Positions 45,946 to 56,193 are shown, counted from the stretch's first letter. The stretch is 64,000 nucleotides of DNA from Salinispirillum sp. LH 10-3-1 (GCF_030643825.1 NZ_CP101717.1:620001-684000); one strand, 5' to 3'. A program made the numbers and translations. The notes: generated by a model from the sequence alone, not told the origin.

Positions 45946-46740
45946 ATGTGGCGGCAGTGCTTGCTGATTCTATCGCTGAGTCTTGGGTTGTGTCTTACCA
46001 CCCAAGCTCAGCAACCTCTGCGGATGGTCATCATTATTGATGACGTGGGCAATAATCTATCGCTAGGACGGGCTGCGGTTAACCTGCCTGGTAACGTCAC
46101 TCTGGCGGTGTTGCCAGGGTTGGCGTACAGCAAACAGCTTGCCACCATGGCCCATAATCGTGGTCGTGAAGTGATGTTGCACATGCCTATGGCTAATCAT
46201 GCGCGCCTGCCGTTGGGGCCAATGGGCCTTCAAGCAGAGATGTCGACACTAGAACTGCAACAGACGTTGGCGCAGGCCTTGGAGGATGTGCCGCATGTGC
46301 AAGGGATTAACAACCACACGGGTAGTTTGTTGACGGAAAATGCCGCAGCGATGTCGGCCGTGATGGATTATTTGCACGCGCACCGCCTTTATTTCATAGA
46401 TTCATTGACCACCCCGAACAGCGTAGCTTATCAGGCGGCTCGCGAGCAGGGTGTTCCCGCACTGCGTCGCCATGTCTTTCTCGATCACGAGCAAACGCAC
46501 GACTTTATCATGGGCCAGTTTGGTCAAGCCTTGGGCATTCTTGAGCGCCATTCTGAAGTGATCGTGATTGGGCACCCCTACCCGGAAACCATTGAATTCC
46601 TCACTTGGATCTTGCCGTTGCTGCCGGAAGCCGGTATTGAGGTGGTATCCCCATCGCAGTTACTCGCGCTGCGACGAGCTGACTTAGCCGCGCGCGGAAT
46701 ACCAGACGGGCAGGGTGATAAAGATGGAATGGAGCGATAG
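45946..46740 (+). CDS. Divergent polysaccharide deacetylase family protein (YibQ-like)
   Basis: 264 residues. Signal peptide about 1-22 (ends TTQAQQ), then the family start MVIIIDDVGNN with the Asp-Asp metal pair, LAVLPGLAYSK, HMPMANHARLP and GINNHTGSLL. These NodB-like folds have altered catalytic residues and their substrate is unknown. Place after envC-ctpA is conserved with enteric yibQ and suggests a cell-wall role. Overlaps the TatD start by a few bases. Confidence 0.88.
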   Translation: MWRQCLLILSLSLGLCLTTQAQQPLRMVIIIDDVGNNLSLGRAAVNLPGNVTLAVLPGLAYSKQLATMAHNRGREVMLHMPMANHARLPLGPMGLQAEMSTLELQQTLAQALEDVPHVQGINNHTGSLLTENAAAMSAVMDYLHAHRLYFIDSLTTPNSVAYQAAREQGVPALRRHVFLDHEQTHDFIMGQFGQALGILERHSEVIVIGHPYPETIEFLTWILPLLPEAGIEVVSPSQLLALRRADLAARGIPDGQGDKDGMER

Positions 46741-47509
46741 CCATTGCCACCTCGACTTCCCGGTGTTTGACCAAGACCGCCGGGCGGTATTAGCTGCCTG
46801 CGCAGCACGAGGCGTTCGTACCCTTGTTGTTCCTGGGGTGAATGCGACTCAGTGGCAATCACTCTTTCACTGGCTCGCTAACGAAGAAGATGATCTAGGT
46901 GTGCGTGTGTGGGGTGCGGCGGGGCTGCACCCATACTTTATGGCGCAGCATCAAAGGTGTCATCTGGCGCAGTTGGACAAATTCCTGGCGCATTACCCCG
47001 TGATTGCGGTCGGAGAGATAGGGCTGGATGGCACCGTGCCTGATATGGCTGGTCAGCTGGCGTATTTTGAAGCTCAACTGGAGCTGGCGCAGTATCATCG
47101 CTTGCCGGTGGTCCTGCATCAGCACCAAGCACACAATGCCTTGCTCAAAGCGCTGAAACGCACGCCGCCAGTAGGTGGGGTGGTGCATGCGTTCAGTGGT
47201 TCGACGCAGATGGCGCAAGAGTATGTTGGTTTGGGTTTGCGTTTGGGTGTAGGGGGTATCATGACCTATGAGCGCGCCCAGCGCACACGGCAGGCGTTAG
47301 GGGCTGTGCCCTTGTCAGCGTTGCTGCTGGAAACCGACAGCCCCGACATGCCTTTGGCGGGCTATCAGGGCGTACGCAACAGCCCCGTGCAAATCCCCAA
47401 TGTGTTCCGTGCCCTGTGTCGGTTGCGTAATGAGCCTGATCCAGTGGCAACGGCGCAGCAATTGATGGCGAATCTCTACGCGACCTTTCCTGTGCTACGC
47501 CGTACTTGA
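46724..47509 (+). CDS. TatD-family metal-dependent hydrolase
   Basis: 261 residues. The metal-binding SDSHCHLDFPVF (HxH), AVGEIGLDG (catalytic Glu), the HQHQAHNALLK His, VVHAFSGS and ETDSPDMPL are in canonical order, so this is a TatD/YcfH-like barrel (3'-5' exonuclease or amidohydrolase). The start ATG at 46724 lies inside the end of the preceding gene; a GTG at 46715 is the alternative. It ends 7 bases before the convergent tamB, with no terminator between. Confidence 0.9.
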   Translation: MEWSDSHCHLDFPVFDQDRRAVLAACAARGVRTLVVPGVNATQWQSLFHWLANEEDDLGVRVWGAAGLHPYFMAQHQRCHLAQLDKFLAHYPVIAVGEIGLDGTVPDMAGQLAYFEAQLELAQYHRLPVVLHQHQAHNALLKALKRTPPVGGVVHAFSGSTQMAQEYVGLGLRLGVGGIMTYERAQRTRQALGAVPLSALLLETDSPDMPLAGYQGVRNSPVQIPNVFRALCRLRNEPDPVATAQQLMANLYATFPVLRRT

Positions 47510-47516
47510 TTGCCCG

Positions 47517-50500
47517 TTAGTAATCGCGCCGCCAGCGCAGCTCAACACCGCCAAAGGTGCTGCCCGAACGAGTAAAGGTTTCCACACTTAGATTAGGTGT
47601 CAGCTCTATTTCTACACTGCCGCGCCAGTCGCGCTCGTCTGACAGCTCGGTATCTAGCTCAACATAAACGCGGCTGTTCAGATACTTACCCACACGCACG
47701 GTAATATCAGACTCTTCCTCGCCAATGTTGTCGATTTCCAATGTATCCAACCCCAGAGAATCGCGTGTCGCGACGATCAGGTCGAAGGTATCTCCGCCAC
47801 GCAACTGATTCACCGCGCTAGCCAACTGGAGGGCTTGGAAGGGCGTCATGTTCTGAATGGTTTTACCGAACAGCAGTTGCGCTACGATTTCGTCTTCTGG
47901 CAGCATGGGTTGAGAGGTCAATTGCAACTGTAACTGTTCAGCACTGCCAGTCACGCGAGCTTCGATACGCGTTTCCATACGGTCATAAACGGCCAGCAGG
48001 TTGACGTTTAACGCCTCGTCCACCAGTCGCACTTCACCTTCTTGTAGACGAAATTCACGGGTCAGCAGGTTGAAAGTGCCAGACTCAATGATAAAGGCAC
48101 CATCGGTTTCCAGTTCAGCAAGGGTGCCTAATAAACGCAGGTCGCCCGACAGCCGAGCATTCAAACCATTGCCACTGATGGTGGCTACATCCAGTGTGCG
48201 CAAACCAATATTCAAACGGATGGTGGACGTAAAATCTGTGCCATTACCATTTTTCTCGTCAAATATTTCTAATTGAGCAACCGCTGGGCCAGCCAGTCGA
48301 TTGAGCTGAATGTTCAAGGTGTTGAGGCCGATATCACCTTCCAACAAGAGGTCAGGCCAGCTCCCTGAAAGGTTCAGTGAGCCCGTGCCCACGCCCTGAA
48401 CATCACTGCGCTGCACAACGGCTGCTCGATTCAGACGCAGGTCTATGTCGGTTTCTGGCCTGCCGTCACGTATGGCTAGCGTGCCATCGATACCGACGGA
48501 GCCATTCCCCGAACGAGCAGAGCCAGTGACCGTGAGGGTGGTAAGGTCAGTGGCGATCAATGCTACATTAATGCGGTCCAGCTCAGCACCCGCTTCGGGG
48601 ATGCGCAACGCGCCGTTCATCCAAGCCAGATTACCATCCGTATTCGGGTCGCCGAGGGTGCCGCCGATCACACCGTCACCTCTCAGGGCTCCGTCGATCT
48701 GCACATACTCCAAGCCCAGCCAGAAAAAGAGATCCGACATATCGATGTCGATGTCCCAAAATGCGGCAAAGTCCCAGCTTTCCCATGCCATATCAAGCCG
48801 CTCGGCCAAAGGGCGGCGCGGCAGCGAGACACCCAGTTGTGCCAGTTGCTTCCCGGGACGCCGGAAGGTTAAAACACTTTCGATGTCGTGTTCGGTGGTG
48901 GCAATATCTAAGGCTAAGTTCAGATCCAATTGTTCACCGTTATCCGCAGTCGACAGCTGTGCTTGCCACAATGACGACAAGGAGATTTCCGGGTCGTCGC
49001 CAGCCCCCGCAATCACCAACTCACCGTCGCCGCGCCATTCGGCATCTGGCAGGTTAAGTTCTGCTGGCGGTCGGCCATTAACACCGCGCCAGTTCAGGCG
49101 CAGATTCCACAGTTCTGGTGAATAACCCCCTTGGCCAGTGATTTCCAGTTCGTCGCCCAAGGTAAGGTTCAGCGTTTCAAGCTGAGCATGGCCAACGTTG
49201 TACGCATTGCCAAAGAAATTGCCTTTGATATCGCCTTGGAGTATCTCGTCTCCCCGGCTGCCTTCAACCTGTAGATCGACGTTGCCAGACCATTCAGGCC
49301 ATTCGGCAGTGATGGTGGAATTGCCTGAAACGCGGCCGTCGATACTGGCAATGGGAATGAAACGACTTAATGGAAAGTCGTTCATTTGTGCACTGAAGGC
49401 TTCAGGTAGCCAGCCTTCATTGGTGCTGCGACCCGCAGCGTTTAAACTGGCTTCACCCCATTGAACGTCCAGCTGATGAATGTCCCAGTGCTCAATGACA
49501 TTGTTGCTCCAGTGGGCCGCGGCGTCTAACTCGGCGCGTAGGACGTCACCATCCCATCGCCCTGCATGTTGACTGGTTAAACTGATGTCCGCGCGGGCCG
49601 GGCCGCCCGACACTTGCAGGTGTAGATCATGGCGCAAGTCTGCGGCGACCAGCTCTTCAGGTAGACTTATCCAAGGTTGCAGGTCCACAGTTTGCAATCT
49701 CTGTAGGGTGAGGTGCCAGTTTCCGTTGTCCCACGGGCGTCCTGTGCCTTGCAGACTTAGGGCGCGGTCCTGCCAATTGAAATCCGCTACAAGTGTATCG
49801 TCTTGCCAGTTCAACTCACCTTGCAACGGGAAGTCAGCGTACTCAGCATCTACTTGGGCGGCGGCTATGACATCAGGGTTCCCGAGCGGGCCTGCAACAT
49901 CAAGTACCAAGGATACTAAGCCCGTTGGGAGTTCGACGGGCCATTGTTCGATGTGCGCTGCGAGATCGGGAAAACTCAATTTCAGCGGGTCGATGCGAGC
50001 AACCATTGGCCAAGTCTGCCAAGACTGCTCAAGATTTGGCGAAATATCGACATCGGCCGACAGTTGACTGGCACGCCAACGACCCGCCAGTTGATCAATG
50101 TTGATGCGTTGTGTCGAAAGTTCTGGCGCATCCATGCTGAGGCTCCACGGGCTGCTTTTCCATAAGCCTCGGGCTGACAGATTTGCACTGCCTTGGGGGT
50201 CATTCCAATCGCCGGTTATACGCCCGGCGCCGGTCAATCGCATGCGCAAGCCTTCCGGCCATTGATCCCATGTACCAGCAATTTGGTCGACAGGAATCTC
50301 TGCCAGTCGCCAGTCGATGTCGAGTTGCTGGCGCGTGATGTCCAACCCACCGCTGCTGGTGAGCTGCGCATTTTGGCCCGCGGCGCGAATATCCAGATCT
50401 AAGTCTGTCCAATTAATCTGCGGATAGTTGACCACGGCATTAGCGCGTGCTTGCCACGGCAAATCAGCCATATTAGGGCCGCTCGGCCAGCGTCCGTTAG

Positions 50501-51887
50501 CGGCAATGATGCCTTGCCATTGCGGCCAATTGATGTCACCGGATGCTGTACGGCCTGCACCGGTCAATTCGCCTTGCAAGGCCAGGGTTGAAATACCAGG
50601 ATGAGTCCACCATGCGCGCGCGATATCGGCATCCAGGGTGCTCACCAGTCGGAGAGTGCCGGTCTGGTCTGTCCATGACCAATCCCCCTTCGCACTCAGT
50701 TCGCTCGGACCAACACGCAGCTGTCCATCCAGTGCGGTGACGTCGAATCCGGTGCCAGTACTTGTCAGGCGCAGCAGGCTTCGATCGCCATACCAGTGAG
50801 CTTGGGCCCTACCTGTGAGTTGCCATGGGGCGTCATCCGGCCAGTTAAGCTTGAATTCTACATGGTCCCCGGGCTGTACCGCATCGGCTTCGACCAACCA
50901 ATTGGGAAGCCAAGGTTTGGCCAACGATAGGGGCAGACTGAGTTCCGCTGTTATGTTTCGACGGCTGTCACTCCAAGTCCCAGCCAGGTTGCTGGCATGG
51001 TCGTCGACCTGTACCGCAAGGGTATTGATCTGCCAGCCGTCAGCGAGGCGCTGTATGTCGCCGGTTGCTGCAACCGCATGACCTTGCCATGGAAAATTGA
51101 GCTGATGAATACGACCCCGCTCTGTTTCGAGATCGAGTTCAACATCGGCTGCTGCCCGCATAGCAACATCGGCAGACCAGCTCAAGTAATGGTGCGGCCA
51201 AGACCCGGCGGGCAAATTAATATCTGCGCGGGCACGCCATGCAGTATTATCGCCATCGGTATCCAATGACATTAATGGCTGCAATGTATCGCCCCAGAGC
51301 AAGGATATGGACGGCAAGCTTTGTTCGGGTGTCCAATACGCCTTGCCCACTGCAGGACCGCGCAAAGGAGAACCCTTGGTATCACTGACCTGCAGATCGT
51401 CTATGCGTAGGCTGTGTAGCCACAAGCCAAAGCGGCGATCGTCTGTGCTCGCGGCCCCGCTATCGTTCTCTGGTGATGGCGCTTCGGCAACAGACTGCGG
51501 CAGTAGGTGATCGAGGTTGACGTTGGCTTGACCAATATGTACATAGTCGAGGGTAAGGGGTTGCTCCCACGGCCGTACGGGTAAGCCAAGTTGTAGATTA
51601 GCGAGTTGAATGCTGGCAGTGGTTTCGTTTGGCGCAAACACCCGCAGGGTGCCAATGGACCATTCGTTATAGCGCGGACTCTTTATTTCGATGGCTTGGA
51701 CGTACCAGTCGGTGGTTTGATTCACCAAGCCAATTGCCTGGCGCGCAGCGAACTCTCGCCCACCTGAGGTGCCTATAAGCACCCCGATAAACACCACAGC
51801 CATGGCCAGAAAGGTCAGGGAAATATGGAGCACATATCGGTTTACCGAGTGCAATACTGTGGTGACGCTTTTAATGACCAGTTTCAA
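47517..51887 (-). CDS. tamB: Translocation and assembly module subunit TamB
   Basis: About 1456 residues. One N-terminal membrane helix (HISLTFLAMAVVFIGVLIGT), then a very long beta-taco/AsmA-like region and the C-terminal DUF490 domain (FGKTIQNMTPFQALQLASAV, then SDITVRVGKYLNSRVYVELD) ending in the outer-membrane-like RWRRDY. It bridges inner and outer membranes, moving phospholipids or assisting barrel assembly with TamA. The likely start is TTG at 51887, overlapping the tamA stop (TTGA); an ATG at 51920 is the alternative. Confidence 0.93.
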   Translation of the reverse strand: MKLVIKSVTTVLHSVNRYVLHISLTFLAMAVVFIGVLIGTSGGREFAARQAIGLVNQTTDWYVQAIEIKSPRYNEWSIGTLRVFAPNETTASIQLANLQLGLPVRPWEQPLTLDYVHIGQANVNLDHLLPQSVAEAPSPENDSGAASTDDRRFGLWLHSLRIDDLQVSDTKGSPLRGPAVGKAYWTPEQSLPSISLLWGDTLQPLMSLDTDGDNTAWRARADINLPAGSWPHHYLSWSADVAMRAAADVELDLETERGRIHQLNFPWQGHAVAATGDIQRLADGWQINTLAVQVDDHASNLAGTWSDSRRNITAELSLPLSLAKPWLPNWLVEADAVQPGDHVEFKLNWPDDAPWQLTGRAQAHWYGDRSLLRLTSTGTGFDVTALDGQLRVGPSELSAKGDWSWTDQTGTLRLVSTLDADIARAWWTHPGISTLALQGELTGAGRTASGDINWPQWQGIIAANGRWPSGPNMADLPWQARANAVVNYPQINWTDLDLDIRAAGQNAQLTSSGGLDITRQQLDIDWRLAEIPVDQIAGTWDQWPEGLRMRLTGAGRITGDWNDPQGSANLSARGLWKSSPWSLSMDAPELSTQRINIDQLAGRWRASQLSADVDISPNLEQSWQTWPMVARIDPLKLSFPDLAAHIEQWPVELPTGLVSLVLDVAGPLGNPDVIAAAQVDAEYADFPLQGELNWQDDTLVADFNWQDRALSLQGTGRPWDNGNWHLTLQRLQTVDLQPWISLPEELVAADLRHDLHLQVSGGPARADISLTSQHAGRWDGDVLRAELDAAAHWSNNVIEHWDIHQLDVQWGEASLNAAGRSTNEGWLPEAFSAQMNDFPLSRFIPIASIDGRVSGNSTITAEWPEWSGNVDLQVEGSRGDEILQGDIKGNFFGNAYNVGHAQLETLNLTLGDELEITGQGGYSPELWNLRLNWRGVNGRPPAELNLPDAEWRGDGELVIAGAGDDPEISLSSLWQAQLSTADNGEQLDLNLALDIATTEHDIESVLTFRRPGKQLAQLGVSLPRRPLAERLDMAWESWDFAAFWDIDIDMSDLFFWLGLEYVQIDGALRGDGVIGGTLGDPNTDGNLAWMNGALRIPEAGAELDRINVALIATDLTTLTVTGSARSGNGSVGIDGTLAIRDGRPETDIDLRLNRAAVVQRSDVQGVGTGSLNLSGSWPDLLLEGDIGLNTLNIQLNRLAGPAVAQLEIFDEKNGNGTDFTSTIRLNIGLRTLDVATISGNGLNARLSGDLRLLGTLAELETDGAFIIESGTFNLLTREFRLQEGEVRLVDEALNVNLLAVYDRMETRIEARVTGSAEQLQLQLTSQPMLPEDEIVAQLLFGKTIQNMTPFQALQLASAVNQLRGGDTFDLIVATRDSLGLDTLEIDNIGEEESDITVRVGKYLNSRVYVELDTELSDERDWRGSVEIELTPNLSVETFTRSGSTFGGVELRWRRDY

Positions 51888-53665
51888 AATGACTGCCCAA
51901 TACTGATGTAGAAGCTCCATTCGTTACCCCAGTCAGGTAACGGGGATGCTACGTCTAAGCGCAGTGGCGCGAAGTTGGTGAAATAACGCAAGCCAAAGCC
52001 TGCACCGGACACGCGGTCTTCCAGACGAAATTCGCCATCGTTGGATAACCAGGCCGAGTCAACGAAAGCGACAACCCCCCAGTTTTGCAGGAAGCGCCAG
52101 CGCTGCTCCACGCTGTTTAACACGCGCAAGCGTCCACCGCCGGGCACCCCTGCTTCCTGAAAGGGCCATCCACGCACCGAGCCGCCGCCACCTGCGAATA
52201 AGCGCTCACTCTCACTGAGCTGCTCAAAATTCAACGGGCCGCTGATACCACTCAAACTGGTGACTTCAGCCGAAATTGCCAGAGTCAAAGGGTCAAAAAC
52301 GGATTGATAGCCACGAAACCCAGTTTGCCAGCGGGCGTAATCGGGCTGGGTGTCGGACAGCGACCAGTTAGGCTCGGAACTGACCAAGAACCGTGAGCCG
52401 CGACGAGGGTCCAACACATCATCTCGGGTGTCACGCACCACGGATAGCGGCAGCGCCAGCCATTGGTCGTATTCGGTGCCAGTATCGGCGCGTAGCCACG
52501 TAGAGCGCAGATTACCACCAACGGTGGCCGTCCAACTTGGGCTAAGTATCTGCTCCAAGCTGATACCATTCTGCCAAACGACCGTTGGTGTTTCATCAAA
52601 GATGGTCTGTTCCAACCGACTGCTGAGGGTGAATCGGGGGTAGAAAGGCTGGCGGCGCGGGATGATGTAGGTTGCACTGACCGCTTGAGTCAACAAACTC
52701 CATTGTGAGCCTAAGATGAGATTTTCGCCGCGGCCGTCGAAATTGCGATGCGTCCACTCGGCAGATACCCCGATACCCGAGTCAGTATCATAGCCACCAC
52801 CGAGTTTGATGGTACGATGAAAACGTTCCTGCACGGTGAAGGTGACGTCGACTTGACCATCGATCGGTGGCGAAATTTCCTCATTGATCTGTACAAACAG
52901 GTTGGATTGGTACATCGCCAGTCGGGCTTGGTCCATCGCACGCCGCTGAAAACACTGGCCCGGCTGTAACTGCGTTAAGCGGGCAGCCCAGCCGCTGGCC
53001 ACCGTTTCGAGACCCTCAATGCGTATGGCGCCAATGTTCACCTGTTCGCTCGGTTCCATAAAGAAGCGGATGTTGCCGGTGTTGTTGACGCGATCCAGCG
53101 AAAGTTCATAGCGCACATTAACACGTAAGTAGCAGGTCGCAGCCTGTATTTCGCGACGTAATTGAGCCTGTGCATCTAAAATGTCTTGGGCAATTATGGC
53201 TTGGCCCGCACGAAGGCTGCCTTGTGCAGGCAGTGGAGTGGGCACGTCATCCGGCCAATCCCACTCGATCTGGCGTAAACGAAATACACGGCCAGTGCGA
53301 ATCTGGTAGCGCAGCTCAGTATAGTCATCGGTCGGGCGTGGCGTTATTTCGTGGTTGTAATATCCGAGCGCCCGCAGATGGTCCCGCAGAATACCCACTT
53401 CTGTACTTTGCTGGGCGAGCGGTCGAACCACCACGAGTTGATTACGCCGCTGCTCGCTGCGATAGTCGTTCAGGGCACCCCGCAGAGTCTTTACTAAATC
53501 GTCGTCTACCGACGAAGTGAACAACAGTGTTTGTGCGTTGGTGGCTCGGAAGCGAGTTTCGGCTACAGTAGGTTGTGCCAGCAGAAGGAGAGCTGCCAGC
53601 CCGAATAGCGATATGACGACGTGCCGTGCAGTCGTTCGTTTACCAACCCTAAACCAAGGCTTCAT
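51884..53665 (-). CDS. tamA: Translocation and assembly module subunit TamA
   Basis: 593 residues, Omp85 family. Signal peptide (to about 35, QPTVAETRF), three POTRA-like domains (about 40-270) and a 16-stranded barrel ending in Phe (SFYISIGQSF). The barrel holds the family RGW-type loop in GGGGSVRGWPFQEAGVPGGG and DTRDDVLDPRRGSRF. Overlaps tamB by 4 bases. No further downstream gene is coupled; the next gene past tamB is convergent. Confidence 0.95.
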   Translation of the reverse strand: MKPWFRVGKRTTARHVVISLFGLAALLLLAQPTVAETRFRATNAQTLLFTSSVDDDLVKTLRGALNDYRSEQRRNQLVVVRPLAQQSTEVGILRDHLRALGYYNHEITPRPTDDYTELRYQIRTGRVFRLRQIEWDWPDDVPTPLPAQGSLRAGQAIIAQDILDAQAQLRREIQAATCYLRVNVRYELSLDRVNNTGNIRFFMEPSEQVNIGAIRIEGLETVASGWAARLTQLQPGQCFQRRAMDQARLAMYQSNLFVQINEEISPPIDGQVDVTFTVQERFHRTIKLGGGYDTDSGIGVSAEWTHRNFDGRGENLILGSQWSLLTQAVSATYIIPRRQPFYPRFTLSSRLEQTIFDETPTVVWQNGISLEQILSPSWTATVGGNLRSTWLRADTGTEYDQWLALPLSVVRDTRDDVLDPRRGSRFLVSSEPNWSLSDTQPDYARWQTGFRGYQSVFDPLTLAISAEVTSLSGISGPLNFEQLSESERLFAGGGGSVRGWPFQEAGVPGGGRLRVLNSVEQRWRFLQNWGVVAFVDSAWLSNDGEFRLEDRVSGAGFGLRYFTNFAPLRLDVASPLPDWGNEWSFYISIGQSF

Positions 53666-53917
53666 ATTGCGATTGTCGTTCTCACGTCGTGTGGTTCTGT
53701 GTGTAGTGTTCGGCGAATTGAAAAATCGACTTCAATCAGGCGATTTAAGAGCTTCTAACTGTAACAGTCATCCACTACGTTGTGGATAACCTATACGGCT
53801 ATTTCACGCAGGCGGCCGCTGTTTGCGTATTCAGCGGTGGACGGCATTGCATTCTGCGCTTATCTTAATGGTGAGCTAGCGTTTCCACTTATTTAGCGCC
53901 ATCGAGAGAATCACCCT
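53666..53917. other. Divergent promoter region of tamA and the LEA lipoprotein gene
   Basis: 252 bases without a gene. It must hold both divergent promoters. No strong consensus -35/-10 pair, operator or hairpin was recognised. Confidence 0.5.
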
Positions 53918-54781
53918 ATGTTGAAGCTTCAAACGGTATTGAAATCCTGCGTTCTATTGCTCATCAGCGTACTGGTGAGTAGTTGTGCCATTTTGGGCGA
54001 CGCGGGCTGGCAAGAGCCCACTGCCCGTGTTTTGAGCAGTCGCCTGGTCGCTTTGACTCCCACGACAGCGCGTATTGATACGCAAATTGAAGTCACCAAC
54101 CCGAATTTATACGCCATCGCCTTGGGTGCGCTGGATTATCAGTTAAGCGTGAACCAATCACGTCTACTGGCTGGGGAACAGGATCGGGGCAATAGCATAG
54201 CAGCCGGAGCCTCGCAGACCATTACCCTGCCAGTAGAATTGGTTTTCAGTGAAGTCTTTGACTTGGTGAGTGGTTTGGCGCAACGAGAGAGCATCGCTTA
54301 CCGCTTGGATGCAGGTATGGGGTTCGATATTCCAGTGATTGGTCGCGTCAGAGTGCCGGTAGCCACTGAAGGAGAAGTGCCTGTACCACGACTGCCGCAA
54401 ATTCGGGTCAGTAGCCTGAAAGCTGATCGCTTGAGTTTGTCCAGTGCGGACCTCACGTTGACGCTGGCCATGGACAATCCCAACATCTTCGGGTTGTTGA
54501 TTGACCAGTTTTCTTATGAATTTGCTTTGGACAACAACGCCGTTGCCAGTGGCGACGTGCGCCAGCGCGTGCGCATGGAGGAAAAGGGTCAGGCATTGAT
54601 TCAGGTGCCCATTACTCTGTCTTTCCTGGATGCCGGCATGGCATTGTATCAGGCGTTCTTGAGCGGTAATTCGTTGGACTATGGGTTGGCCTTTGAAAGC
54701 CGTATCGGCACGACGTTGCCCATGATGGAAGCGTTTCCTTTCAGTACCGTACAAGACGGCCGCGTACAACTGAGGCGTTGA
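53918..54781 (+). CDS. LEA type 2 (WHy-domain) lipoprotein
   Basis: 287 residues. Lipoprotein signal with lipobox VSSC (Cys23) following a hydrophobic stretch. The mature part has two WHy/LEA14-like domains (about 40-140 and 155-280), each with an N-P-N motif (VTNPNLYAIALGALDYQL and MDNPNIFGLLIDQFSYEF). Such proteins are thought to act in stress or envelope maintenance, but no mechanism is established. Residue after Cys is Ala, consistent with outer-membrane sorting. Divergent from tamA. Confidence 0.82.
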   Translation: MLKLQTVLKSCVLLLISVLVSSCAILGDAGWQEPTARVLSSRLVALTPTTARIDTQIEVTNPNLYAIALGALDYQLSVNQSRLLAGEQDRGNSIAAGASQTITLPVELVFSEVFDLVSGLAQRESIAYRLDAGMGFDIPVIGRVRVPVATEGEVPVPRLPQIRVSSLKADRLSLSSADLTLTLAMDNPNIFGLLIDQFSYEFALDNNAVASGDVRQRVRMEEKGQALIQVPITLSFLDAGMALYQAFLSGNSLDYGLAFESRIGTTLPMMEAFPFSTVQDGRVQLRR

Positions 54782-54807
54782 GGTGTGCCGCGCTTCGTCC
54801 ACTGATC

Positions 54808-54873
54808 GCAGGAGCGCAGCATACCGTTCATACGAGCATGCGCGAAGGCTCGGCCAGAGGGCTGGCCTCCTAC
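54808..54873. repeat. Palindromic repeat family A, copy 3 (reverse orientation)
   Basis: 66 bases matching 36159-36224 in reverse complement, from GCAGGAGCGCAGC to GGCTGGCCTCCTAC. It lies between the convergent lipoprotein and DEAD-box genes. Confidence 0.8.
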
Positions 54874-54879
54874 AGGCTC

Positions 54880-56193
54880 CTAATCGTCAGTCTTCTTGCG
54901 CTTCAGCGGTGAAAAGCCATCACGGGGTGCCGGTGGGCGAGAAGGGCGCGGGCCAGACTTGGTCGGCTTCTTCTTAGCCTTAGCGGCTTTGCTCTTATCC
55001 ACTTTCGGTTTTTTCTTGCCGTACGCTTTACCCGAATTGCGTACCTTGGCAGGGCCTTGGTAGCTGCTTTTCAGGCCAGGAATTTCTGCTCGAATAAAGG
55101 CTGTGCGCAGGTAGCGCTGCACCGTTGCCAGTAGGTTCCATTCGTTGGGAGCAATCAAACTGACCGCACGACCTTCAGCACCGGCACGGCCAGTGCGGCC
55201 CACGCGGTGCAAGTATTCATCGCCTTTACGCGCCAGATCAAAGTTGACCACCAGGCCAACGCTGGGCAGGTCAAGGCCGCGCGCGGCGACGTCCGTCGTG
55301 ACCAGCATCTGAAAACGACCGTCACGCATGCCGCTGACCACCGCATTACGCTCTTCTTGCGTCAGGTTGCCGTGCAGCAAGCCGCAACGCCGGGTGCCGT
55401 TACGAAACTTAGCCTGCAAGCGCTCGGCTTTCACAATGGTGTTGGTGAACACGATGACCTGCTGCTCACCACTTTGCTCCAACAAGGCCGCCAGTTGTTT
55501 TTCTTTAAAAGCATCGTCATCGGCCAGCATAAATTGCTGGGTGATATTGCTCGGTACCGAGCGCGATTCGTGTAAGGACACTGTCTCGGGGGACTTCAGT
55601 AGCTTCTGCGCCATGGCAATAACGCCCTTGTGATCCAAGGTGGCGGAGAATAACAGTGACTGGCGTTCTTCCGGGCAATGTTCAGCAATCATCATGACGT
55701 CGTCACGAAAGCCCATGTCCAGCATGCGGTCGCCTTCGTCCAGCACCAGATATTCAATGTCGGAAAGGTCGATGGTGCCGCGTTCTAGGTGTTCTTTGAG
55801 TCGGCCCGGCGTGGCGATGACGATGTCGGGTGTTTTGCGCAGCGCGGCTTCTTGTTCTTTGAAGGCAACGCCACCGGTGACGCTGAAGCTAGTGACGTTA
55901 ATGGCGCCGCCAAGCTGTTCACATACGTGTTGAATTTGTCGCACCAGCTCGCGCGTTGGGGCAAGAATCAATGCACGCACACCCGTGTGGGGGGAGGGTG
56001 TGTAATTGAACGCCGACACCATGGGCAATATGAAGGCGACTGTCTTACCACTGCCGGTCTGGGCGCTGACCATAAGGTCCTTGCCGTCCATGATTTTAGG
56101 AATGACCGCCACTTGAACATCCGTGGGCTCGTGGATGCCGTGTTTGGTCATGGCACGTGATAAAGGTGGCGCGATATCTAGTTCGTTGAACAC
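54880..56193 (-). CDS. DEAD-box RNA helicase with DEGD motif II (SrmB/RhlE-like)
   Basis: 437 residues. Q motif then AQTGSGKT (motif I), APTRELVRQ (Ia), TPGRL (Ib), LVLDEGDRMLDMGF (II), SAT (III) and HRVGRTGRAG (VI). Motif II reads DEGD where the family has DEAD. The C-terminal ~75 residues are K/P/R-rich (VDKSKAAKAKKKPTKSG) and probably bind RNA non-specifically. Likely a ribosome assembly or RNA decay helicase; the exact subfamily is unsure. Divergent from dbpA. Confidence 0.85.
   Translation of the reverse strand: MFNELDIAPPLSRAMTKHGIHEPTDVQVAVIPKIMDGKDLMVSAQTGSGKTVAFILPMVSAFNYTPSPHTGVRALILAPTRELVRQIQHVCEQLGGAINVTSFSVTGGVAFKEQEAALRKTPDIVIATPGRLKEHLERGTIDLSDIEYLVLDEGDRMLDMGFRDDVMMIAEHCPEERQSLLFSATLDHKGVIAMAQKLLKSPETVSLHESRSVPSNITQQFMLADDDAFKEKQLAALLEQSGEQQVIVFTNTIVKAERLQAKFRNGTRRCGLLHGNLTQEERNAVVSGMRDGRFQMLVTTDVAARGLDLPSVGLVVNFDLARKGDEYLHRVGRTGRAGAEGRAVSLIAPNEWNLLATVQRYLRTAFIRAEIPGLKSSYQGPAKVRNSGKAYGKKKPKVDKSKAAKAKKKPTKSGPRPSRPPAPRDGFSPLKRKKTDD

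Noticed and set aside
48445-49125. 226-codon plus-strand frame
   Set aside because: Antisense shadow of tamB.
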